NCBI GenBank assembly: GCA_946479895.1
Contig: CAMLHT010000019.1
Location: 1-24,095, forward strand
DNA: 24,095 bases
Origin: an uncultured Gemmatimonadota bacterium
GTDB lineage: Bacteria; Gemmatimonadota; Gemmatimonadetes; Gemmatimonadales; Gemmatimonadaceae
Reading direction: 5' to 3'
The number at the start of each line of letters is the position of its first letter. Positions within the stretch are counted from its first letter, which is position 1. The translations under genes were made by a program, and so were the position numbers. The notes beneath the pieces were generated by a model. It was not told the origin of the DNA. It was given only the letters and a program-made list of their open reading frames with translations, and made no database searches. This document shows, in pieces, positions 7,857-15,143 of this stretch.

Positions 7857-10765
7857 CGGAAATCGGTCTCGGTGATGATCACGCGACGGTCTCCGCGGAA
7901 GGTGATGGCGAGCTGCGTCGCGCCGTCCCGCACTGGCGATTCGACACGAATCGTCCGATGCGGCGGCACGCGAACGGGCTGCGAGGCGCCGTTGACGGTG
8001 ATCGTGAGGGTCAGGGAGTCGGCCACCGGGTTCTCGAGCGTCGTGATCATCGTCGAGCGACCTTCCGGCACGCGGAGCCACACGCGGCCCACGCCTGGTG
8101 CGTGCTCGTCGGCCGGGGACACCGTGCCGCCAGCGGTGAAGCTATAGGGTCCGAAGGGCCGTCGCCCGTGCGGCACGTACTGGATGGCGGGTTTCGTGTT
8201 CCAGCCACCACTTCCGCCGGCGAACGTGTAGCCTTCTGCGCTCACCTTCACTGGATACTTCGCCTTCAGGCCCTCGGGGATCACCGGCACCGAGTTGAGG
8301 AGCAGGCCGCTGTAGACGCCGGTGAGCAGGCCATGCTCGGACGCATAGTCGCCCCACTCGATCTTCGACGTCACGAGCTGCGTGGCGTGATGTGGCTCCT
8401 CCGATCCCATGTAGCGCACCAGGTTGGCGAGCAGGCGATCCGCCACCGGATCGCGCCCGCTGCGGCTCACGAGGTCGAATCCCGTCACGATGGCCGAGCC
8501 CGTGCCGTCGAACAGCTCGGCAAGGGCGATCCCCTGCAGACCGTGGTCGTAGTTCGCGAGCACGAGTGCGCGATCGAGCGTGCTCGAGTCGCTCAGCACG
8601 AAGCCGTGCGTCACCGGGTAGACCTGCGGGAAGCCCGGCATCGACTCGTTCCAGCCGGTGAAGTCGTCCCAGAGGAAGAGCCGGTCGCGGTCGATCCCGG
8701 CGAGTGCCGGGCTGTCGGTGCGCTCGGGATTCACCGCCATGCCGTTACGGAACGGCCGGCCTCCGGGGAAGATCTTCGCGTGATCCAGCTCGCTCGTCTG
8801 CAGGTGGATCGGTGCCGGCAGCCAGCTGCCGTCGAAGCTCCTCGCATCCTGGTGCAGCACGATCATGCGTCCGCCGCGCGCCAGGAACTGCCGCAGCGCG
8901 CCCACCTGCCGCGCCAACGGCGCGCCCCACGACTCGGCGCCGAGCACGAGGAGATCGCGAGCCGGATCGAGCCCGCTCACGTTGCGCACGAGCGTCGAGC
9001 TGACCCCGACGCGCGCCAGCGCACGGGCCGAGCGGCGCGAGGGATCGTAGAGCTTGACGGATCGGGCGAGCGCTCCGACGGCGCCCGGATACGACGGCTG
9101 CGCGACGAAGAGCGGCGTCGCGTTGTGCGAGACGACGGTGTCGCCGACGCGGACGGTGCCAGCCAGCGTGTACTCGCCCGTGGCGAGGCCGGCGGGCAGC
9201 CGGATGGCGAAGTGCCGGCTTCTCGCCGCGTAGTACGGCACGTCGGGGAACGTCAGGCTGCCGTGGATCCGCTCGACGCCGGCGCTGTCGGTGAGCGTCC
9301 AGGTGACCGTCGGCTGGCGGAGCGCAGCCGCATCGTCACCGTCGTTCACGATGTGCGCCACGGGATGGATGCTGCTCCCCGCGTAGACCTGCGGCGTCCA
9401 CAGCTCCCAGCTCAGCAGCACCGGCTGGTACGACACTCCGTACTGCGCGCCGATCGGCTTCGGCTTCATGTCGTCGAAACCGCTGATCCCCCACCAGTGG
9501 TGGAAGATGATCGTGAACGGCGAGAGCCCGGCGAGATATGGATTCTGCTCGCGGGAGCGGCGGTAGATCTCGATCGCCTGTCCCGCCATCCACGCCTGAT
9601 AGGCGAGCGCGCGCTCCCCCTGCTCGGCCTGCGGCGCGTGGCCGGTCCAGTTGAGCTGCGAGTCCGGCTGCTTGGTGCTCGGCACGAGGTTGTAGCGGCC
9701 GTCCACGCCGGTATAATTGCCGGTGTTCTCCGTCATCGTCATCGGCTGCACCTGGCCCGTGCGCCAGCAGACGTGCGGATCGCGCATCTCGTAGAAGCTG
9801 AGGAAGGAATTGTAGTACCAGCCCCAGTAGCGGTGCAGGTCGCAGATGTCGCCGGTGCGGCCGAACCCGTAGCCGGCGTTGGCGATGTACAGCCGGCTCG
9901 CGTCCCACGCATGCAGCGAGTCGTACATCTGATGCAGGAAGTGGTCGATGCCGGCCGCGCCCTTGTTCAGGTAGGGAATCTCCTTGTCCGCCTGCTCGTT
10001 GCTGAGCATGTAGATGGCGACGCTCGGGTGGTTGGCGAGCGGTCCGAGGACGGTATCGCGATACCAGGCCACGCTCTCGCGTACCGGGCGCGTCGGCGCC
10101 TCGGTGGACTTGCCGCCTTCCGGCGTGCCGTAGTTCCCCTGGAAGAACATCATTCCCAGCTCGTCTCCCACGTCGAACCAGACCTGCGAATGGCGCGTGA
10201 GCCGGATGATGTTGACACCGACGCTCTTGAGGTAGCGGATGTACGGCTCCACGAAGCGACGGTTCTCCTCGAGCGAGTCGGGGATGTTGCGCTCCGGCGG
10301 GTTGATGGCATTGCCGCGCAGGAAGATCGGCTTGCCGTTGAGCAGGATCTGCCCGTTGCGCGTGCTCACGTCCCGGAAGCCGATGCGCACGCGTTCCACC
10401 CGGCGGTCGCGTCCACGCCCCGCCTCGGCGGTGAGCCAGTACAGCGCCGGCGACTGCGGACTCCAGCGCTTCGGATGCAAGCCGGTCAGCCGCCGGTTCA
10501 GGCGTGCCACACCGTCGGGGCCGGCGCTCAGCGTCCCCAGGCTGCCGGACCAGAGCGTATCCGTGGCGTCGGCCGCGCTCGTGATGTGGCCCAGCACCGT
10601 GTCGCCATCGAACGATGAAGCGCCCGGCAAAGCCAGCGCAACGCGCACGCTCGTCGTGTCGGTGAACGCATGCAGATGGGGAAAGGGCTCGGACACCTGC
10701 GCCATCGCGCTCACCGGGAGCGCGGTGAGCAGCATGCCCGTCAGCCACGGCCTCGATCGCCTCAT
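7853..10765 (-). CDS. Secreted GH2-like glycoside hydrolase without the N-terminal sugar-binding sandwich
   Basis: A 970-aa periplasmic or exported protein with a signal peptide (cleavage near AMA-Q, residue 22). After about 100 residues resembling the GH2 immunoglobulin-like domain, a GH2 TIM barrel begins with GQILLNGKPIFLRGNAIN (138-155). The acid/base candidate is Glu257 in YMLSNEQADKE. A nucleophile candidate is Glu346 in MTMTENTGNY, which departs from the usual SEYG. The jelly-roll domain that normally opens GH2 enzymes is missing. Residues about 585-650 (DLLVLGAESWG, FLARGGRMIVLHQ) resemble a GATase-like domain, and a C-terminal beta-rich region of unknown type follows. ATG 10765 overlaps the previous GH2 gene as ATGA, and the stop overlaps the SDR gene. 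Activity may be on a glucuronide or galactoside; this cannot be settled here. Confidence 0.82.
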   Translation of the reverse strand: MRRSRPWLTGMLLTALPVSAMAQVSEPFPHLHAFTDTTSVRVALALPGASSFDGDTVLGHITSAADATDTLWSGSLGTLSAGPDGVARLNRRLTGLHPKRWSPQSPALYWLTAEAGRGRDRRVERVRIGFRDVSTRNGQILLNGKPIFLRGNAINPPERNIPDSLEENRRFVEPYIRYLKSVGVNIIRLTRHSQVWFDVGDELGMMFFQGNYGTPEGGKSTEAPTRPVRESVAWYRDTVLGPLANHPSVAIYMLSNEQADKEIPYLNKGAAGIDHFLHQMYDSLHAWDASRLYIANAGYGFGRTGDICDLHRYWGWYYNSFLSFYEMRDPHVCWRTGQVQPMTMTENTGNYTGVDGRYNLVPSTKQPDSQLNWTGHAPQAEQGERALAYQAWMAGQAIEIYRRSREQNPYLAGLSPFTIIFHHWWGISGFDDMKPKPIGAQYGVSYQPVLLSWELWTPQVYAGSSIHPVAHIVNDGDDAAALRQPTVTWTLTDSAGVERIHGSLTFPDVPYYAARSRHFAIRLPAGLATGEYTLAGTVRVGDTVVSHNATPLFVAQPSYPGAVGALARSVKLYDPSRRSARALARVGVSSTLVRNVSGLDPARDLLVLGAESWGAPLARQVGALRQFLARGGRMIVLHQDARSFDGSWLPAPIHLQTSELDHAKIFPGGRPFRNGMAVNPERTDSPALAGIDRDRLFLWDDFTGWNESMPGFPQVYPVTHGFVLSDSSTLDRALVLANYDHGLQGIALAELFDGTGSAIVTGFDLVSRSGRDPVADRLLANLVRYMGSEEPHHATQLVTSKIEWGDYASEHGLLTGVYSGLLLNSVPVIPEGLKAKYPVKVSAEGYTFAGGSGGWNTKPAIQYVPHGRRPFGPYSFTAGGTVSPADEHAPGVGRVWLRVPEGRSTMITTLENPVADSLTLTITVNGASQPVRVPPHRTIRVESPVRDGATQLAITFRGDRRVIITETDFR

Positions 10766-13452
10766 CGCTTCACCACGTGGATCGCGTTCAGGATCGGCTC
10801 GCCCTTCAGCGCCCGGAAGGTCACCACGAGGCCGCGGCCATCCGTCGCCGCCACGCGCTTCGTGTACGTCGCCGCGCGCGCGATCCCCTGCTGCGTGGCG
10901 AGATCGAGCGCGCCGATCATCATCGCCCCGTTCACCATCACGTCGAACACACGCGCGCCAGGGCGGGCGCCAGGCTCGGCGAACAGCAGCTGGAGGTCGT
11001 ACGTGCCGTCGGGTACGTCCAGCCGGTAGCGCTCGATCCCTTCGCGATAGGTGAAGAAGACCGGCGTGAGCGTGTTGCCGGTGATGGCGAGATCCTTGTT
11101 GAACATCTTCGCCACGCCACCGGTGTAGCCGAAGCCGCCTTCGTGGTACGGCTGGTCGCCCTCCCACACGAGGTCGGCGGCATCCGCCACCTGCGCCTTG
11201 CTGCCGACGTTCACGCCAAGCTCGTGGAAGGGCACCGAGGCATCGGCGAGCCGCGAGGCGCGATACGTCAGGTGCACCACGAGCCGGTCGTCGTACGTCT
11301 TCCCGTTCTTCGTGCCGCGCGCCGTGATGACGTTGTCGCCGTCGATGAACGGCACGTCCCAGGTGGCGCGCCTCACGTCGTCCGGGGCCTTCCGCCCCAG
11401 CGATCGGCCATTCAGGAACAGCTCGACCGATGCGAGGTTGGAGTAGACGTCCACCGGCTGCGTCGAGGTACCGGGTCCCGTCCCTGGCGCGCGAGTGGAG
11501 TCGGTGCCCGTCCGCTCCGTCCAGCCCCGGCTGGCGATGTATACCATCGGCTCGGGATTCCAGTTCGCCTTGTACAGGTAGTAGACGTCCTTCGGCTTCC
11601 GATCCCAGGTCAGCATCCCCTTCTGGTTCATGTAGGGAATGGAGCCGCCCGTCTCCGGCTGCGAGAAGTCGAACTCGTTCCAGATCGCCGTGCCGCCGAG
11701 CCACGGCCGCGCGGCCATCTGGCGCAGGTACGACTCGTGGTAGCGGCGCATCCACGTGCCACTGAAGTCGAATCGCTCCGGCCGCAGCGAGTTCACCCGA
11801 TAGTCGTCCTCCGCGCCGTACTCGCTCACGAAGATCACGCGCTCGGGCATGCGTGCATGGTGCTTGTCGAGCTGGATGCCGAACCCCTCGAAGTTCCCGC
11901 TGTACCACCCGTCGTAGATGTTCAGGCCGAGCACCTGGGAGACGTAGGCCACGCCGGACTTCTCGTAGTCGCCGCTCATGTGCGTGGCCATCGTCGTCAC
12001 GCGCGTCGGGTCCTCGCGGCGGGCGAGGCTGTCCATGTGCGCCGCAAAGCCGCGCACGTAGCGCATGTATGCGGTGTCGTCCTGCGCGCGGATGCGAGCC
12101 CCTTCCGGGCTCCAGAGGAACACCTCGTTCATCGTGCCCCACATGATCACGCTCGGGTGATCGTAATGCTGGCGGATCATCTCGCGCAGCATACGCTCCG
12201 TGTTGCCGGTGAACTCGGGCGCCGGCGTGATGTAGTTGACGACGGGAATCTCCTCCCAGACCAGGAGGCCGAGCCGGTCCGCCGCCTCGAGGACGGCGGG
12301 ATCCTGCGGATAGTGGGCGAGCCGCACGAAGTTGGCGCCCATCTGCTTGATCCACTCCATGTCGCGCACATGCAGCTCGTTCGACAGCGCTGAGCCGAGC
12401 CCGGCATAATCCTGGTGGCGATTGGTACCGTGGATCGTGAGCTTCTCGCCATTCAGGAAGAAGCCCCGCTGCGGGTCGAAGTGATACCAGCGGAATCCCA
12501 GTGGACTCGTCACGCGGTCGCGCAGCGCGTCGCCGTCGTAGACGTCGGTGCGCACGGTGTACAGATACGGATCGTCGGGCGACCAGAGGCGCGGCGCGTG
12601 GATCGCGGGCAACGTTTGCGACCAGGTGGCCTCACGGCCGCCGGCGACGGGCACTGACGTCTCGCCCCGGGCCACGGCCGCGCCCGCGGCATCGAGGACG
12701 GTGCTCACGATGCGGAGCTGGCGCGTCGAGGCACCGTCGTTTGCCACGGTGCCGCGAACCGCCACGGTGCCCTGTTCCCTCGTCAGCCCCGGCGTGCTGA
12801 CGTACACCCCGGGACCGCCGTGGTCGCCGAGCGTCACGTGCACCGAGTCCGTCGCCACGAGCCACACGTCGCGGTAGATCCCGCCGTACAGCGCGTAGCC
12901 CACCGACAGCGGGGGGACGAACGGATCGTGCGCGTTGTTCACCTGCACGGCGATCAGGTTCTCGTTTCCCGCGCCGTCGAAGCGCACGAGCCGGGTGATG
13001 TCGACCGTGAACGCGGTGTATCCGCCGCGATGCTCACCGGCGAAGGCGCCGTTCACGTACACGTCGGCGACCTGGTTCGCCCCTTCGAACCTGAGGAAGA
13101 GGCGCTTCCCCTTCAGCCCGTCGTCGAGGCGGAGATGCTTGCGGTACCACCCGATGCCGCGGCGATACCCGGGCACGTCGTCGAACGGGTCGCGGGCGTT
13201 CCAGGTGTGCGGCAGGGACACCGGCTGCCACCCCCCATCGGGGAAGTTCACCGACTCGGCGAAACTCACCCCGCCCCTGTGGTAGAGCCATCCGCTGTTG
13301 ATCGTCTCGCGGGTCCGCTGTGCGGCGAGCGGACCCGGCGCCAGGGTGGCGAGGACGGCCGCTGCCAGCGTCGGTGCGGCGAGCACGGGACCCCACCGCC
13401 ACGAGGCGGCGCGGGCACTTCGTGCCCTCCGCCTCGTGATCGAATCAATCAT
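10762..13452 (-). CDS. Secreted GH2 beta-glycosidase with DUF4982 and malectin-like C-terminal domains
   Basis: An 896-aa exported enzyme; the signal peptide ends near PLAAQ. Domains in order: GH2 sugar-binding sandwich (about 50-200; LPHTWNARDPFDD, GIGWYRKHLRL), immunoglobulin-like domain (about 205-325), TIM barrel (about 330-630), DUF4982-like (about 665-730) and a malectin-like carbohydrate-binding domain (about 744-892). The acid/base is Glu443 in WGTMNEVFL, the nucleophile Glu544 in VSEYGAEDD. Asn609 and Lys611 lie in NQKGMLTWDRKPK, equivalent to the N-x-K motif that contacts the glucuronate carboxylate in E. coli beta-glucuronidase. Similar strings also occur in other DUF4982-bearing GH2 enzymes, so beta-glucuronidase is favoured by context but not proven. 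ATG 13452 is chosen over a GTG at 13464 because GGTGAG lies just before it. The gap from the susD stop is 16 nt. Confidence 0.9.
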   Translation of the reverse strand: MIDSITRRRARSARAASWRWGPVLAAPTLAAAVLATLAPGPLAAQRTRETINSGWLYHRGGVSFAESVNFPDGGWQPVSLPHTWNARDPFDDVPGYRRGIGWYRKHLRLDDGLKGKRLFLRFEGANQVADVYVNGAFAGEHRGGYTAFTVDITRLVRFDGAGNENLIAVQVNNAHDPFVPPLSVGYALYGGIYRDVWLVATDSVHVTLGDHGGPGVYVSTPGLTREQGTVAVRGTVANDGASTRQLRIVSTVLDAAGAAVARGETSVPVAGGREATWSQTLPAIHAPRLWSPDDPYLYTVRTDVYDGDALRDRVTSPLGFRWYHFDPQRGFFLNGEKLTIHGTNRHQDYAGLGSALSNELHVRDMEWIKQMGANFVRLAHYPQDPAVLEAADRLGLLVWEEIPVVNYITPAPEFTGNTERMLREMIRQHYDHPSVIMWGTMNEVFLWSPEGARIRAQDDTAYMRYVRGFAAHMDSLARREDPTRVTTMATHMSGDYEKSGVAYVSQVLGLNIYDGWYSGNFEGFGIQLDKHHARMPERVIFVSEYGAEDDYRVNSLRPERFDFSGTWMRRYHESYLRQMAARPWLGGTAIWNEFDFSQPETGGSIPYMNQKGMLTWDRKPKDVYYLYKANWNPEPMVYIASRGWTERTGTDSTRAPGTGPGTSTQPVDVYSNLASVELFLNGRSLGRKAPDDVRRATWDVPFIDGDNVITARGTKNGKTYDDRLVVHLTYRASRLADASVPFHELGVNVGSKAQVADAADLVWEGDQPYHEGGFGYTGGVAKMFNKDLAITGNTLTPVFFTYREGIERYRLDVPDGTYDLQLLFAEPGARPGARVFDVMVNGAMMIGALDLATQQGIARAATYTKRVAATDGRGLVVTFRALKGEPILNAIHVVKR

Positions 13453-13468
13453 GCGTCTCACCACGCGC

Positions 13469-15106
13469 TCAGTAGCCGGGGTTCTGGGGCATCGGCTTGG
13501 TGAGGTTCGCGTCGATCACCTCCTGCGGAATGGGCAGGATGGAATCGCGCGGCTGCACGTTCGCGGCAGCGAGCGGATTGTACTTCATCACGCGATCGTA
13601 CCAGCTGTGCGTGCGCACGAGCGTGTAGCGGCGTTCTTCCTCCGTCACCAGCTCGCGCGAGCGCTCGTCGAGGATGAAGTCCATCGTCACCTGAGCGGGC
13701 GTGATCGGCGACGCACCCGCGCGCGCCCGCAGCACGTTGATCGTCGCCGCCGCCTCGGCCAGCTTGCCCTGCTTGAACTGCGCTTCGGCGAGCAGCAGGT
13801 AGGTTTCGGCGAGCCGGATGTACGGCTGGTCGTTGTACTGCAGCGCCGCCGTCACGTCCGCCGGGTCGGCCCAGTCCCACTTCCGCGTGCTCGGCCAGAG
13901 GGGGTTGCTCAGCTTCTCCGGCCCGACGACGGTGAACAGCGTGTCGCCGAGCTTCTTGCCGGCCGGCAGGTTCGCCGGGTTGTTGTACAGGTAGAAGCGC
14001 CGGATGGCGAACGGCCCGCCGCGCACGTCGCTCGGCTCGTACAGGTTGAGCCCGTAGCGCGTGATGGCCAGCCGGCCGATGCCGCGCCCGCCGTACTCCG
14101 GCGCCAGCTTCATTCCCTTGTTGCTCTCGTAGCGCGTCACCCAGCTGCGGCGCATGATGCTGCTGCCGCCGCCGTTCACGTTCTCGGCGTACTGGAAGAC
14201 CCAGAGCGCCTCGGTATTGCCCTCGCTCCGGTTGACGTTGCCGTCCTGGAACTGGTCCATGAACGCCACGCCCGGATCATTCTTGTGCACGCCGTAGCGC
14301 TGGGTGATCAGGTGATGCACCCCGTCGTTGATCACGGCGCTCGCTTCGACTTCCGCCTTGTCCGGCTCGTCGATTGCCAGATACATCTCCGCCAGATAGT
14401 GCTGCGCCACCGCCTTCGTCAGCTTGCCGTCCATCGGCGACGTGAGCGGCAGGTTGTCGCGCGCGAAGATGAGATCGTTGATGATGAGGTGGCGCACCGA
14501 GTCGCGCGACTGGCGCTCCCAGTCGGTGCGGATGTTGTCGCCACTCGACTCCACGAGGATCACCGGCACGTCGCCGAAGAGATACTGGAGATGCCGGTAC
14601 GCCCAGGCGCGGATGAGCCGCGCCTCGCCCACCACGCGCCCCTTGTCGGCCGCGGACCACTGCACGGCCGGATTGTCGGCCCGGTTGATGATCGTGTTCG
14701 CGGCGTTGATGGTCTGGTACATCAGCCGCCACGTCTCGTCCGTGTAGTCGTTGAGCGGCGTGTTGTAGGTCGTGAACTGCTGGAACAGGCGTTCCGGCGG
14801 CGACAGGTAGAGCCCGTAGCCGTTGTCCGTGCCGATGACGAGTCCCGTCTCGACGATGTCGTTCGACGGATCGCTGCCGGAGCCGGAGCGCTCGCGGCGC
14901 ACCTGCGCGTACAGCGCGTTCAGCCCCGCCTCGAAGCCGGCGAGATCGGTGTAGAGGTTGTCGGGAACGATGACCGTTCCCGGATGCTCGGTGAGGATCC
15001 TGTCCGTGTTGCACGCCGTCGCGCTGGCGGCAACCGCCGCCAGGCCGAGTCCGAGAGCGGCGAGAGCTCGCCGCGGGCGTCGCGTTCTATTCATGGTCAG
15101 AGCCAT
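13469..15106 (-). CDS. SusD/RagB-family outer-membrane glycan-binding lipoprotein
   Basis: A 545-aa SusD homologue, predicted to sit on the cell surface as the lid over SusC and bind the target oligosaccharide. The N-terminal signal peptide has a lipoprotein cysteine at 32 (ATAC, a somewhat loose lipobox). The TPR-rich body carries familiar SusD strings: NAANTIINRAD, GEARLIRAWAYRHLQYLFGD (about 200-220), LAETYLLLAEAQFKQG, VLRARAG, ERSRELVTEEERRYTLVR, and the C-terminal ILPIPQEVIDAN. No Shine-Dalgarno site is evident at ATG 15106 or at the alternative ATG 15094, as is common for bacteria using SusCD. It follows susC after 37 nt. The glycan specificity cannot be read from sequence. Confidence 0.95.
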   Translation of the reverse strand: MALTMNRTRRPRRALAALGLGLAAVAASATACNTDRILTEHPGTVIVPDNLYTDLAGFEAGLNALYAQVRRERSGSGSDPSNDIVETGLVIGTDNGYGLYLSPPERLFQQFTTYNTPLNDYTDETWRLMYQTINAANTIINRADNPAVQWSAADKGRVVGEARLIRAWAYRHLQYLFGDVPVILVESSGDNIRTDWERQSRDSVRHLIINDLIFARDNLPLTSPMDGKLTKAVAQHYLAEMYLAIDEPDKAEVEASAVINDGVHHLITQRYGVHKNDPGVAFMDQFQDGNVNRSEGNTEALWVFQYAENVNGGGSSIMRRSWVTRYESNKGMKLAPEYGGRGIGRLAITRYGLNLYEPSDVRGGPFAIRRFYLYNNPANLPAGKKLGDTLFTVVGPEKLSNPLWPSTRKWDWADPADVTAALQYNDQPYIRLAETYLLLAEAQFKQGKLAEAAATINVLRARAGASPITPAQVTMDFILDERSRELVTEEERRYTLVRTHSWYDRVMKYNPLAAANVQPRDSILPIPQEVIDANLTKPMPQNPGY

Positions 15107-15143
15107 CGGAATGAGTGGTGGAATCCGGTCGCGAGACGCCGGC

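Noticed and set aside
7958..10618. 886-codon open frame on the plus strand, antisense to the second GH2 gene
   Set aside because: High-GC third-position bias keeps the opposite strand open. The translation is rich in Arg/His/Val with no recognisable motif, while the minus strand encodes a clear signal peptide and GH2 barrel.
10766..12355. Extension of the second GH2 frame to 1500 codons
   Set aside because: The extension is an out-of-frame copy of the first GH2 gene; the signal peptide at 10765 marks the true start.
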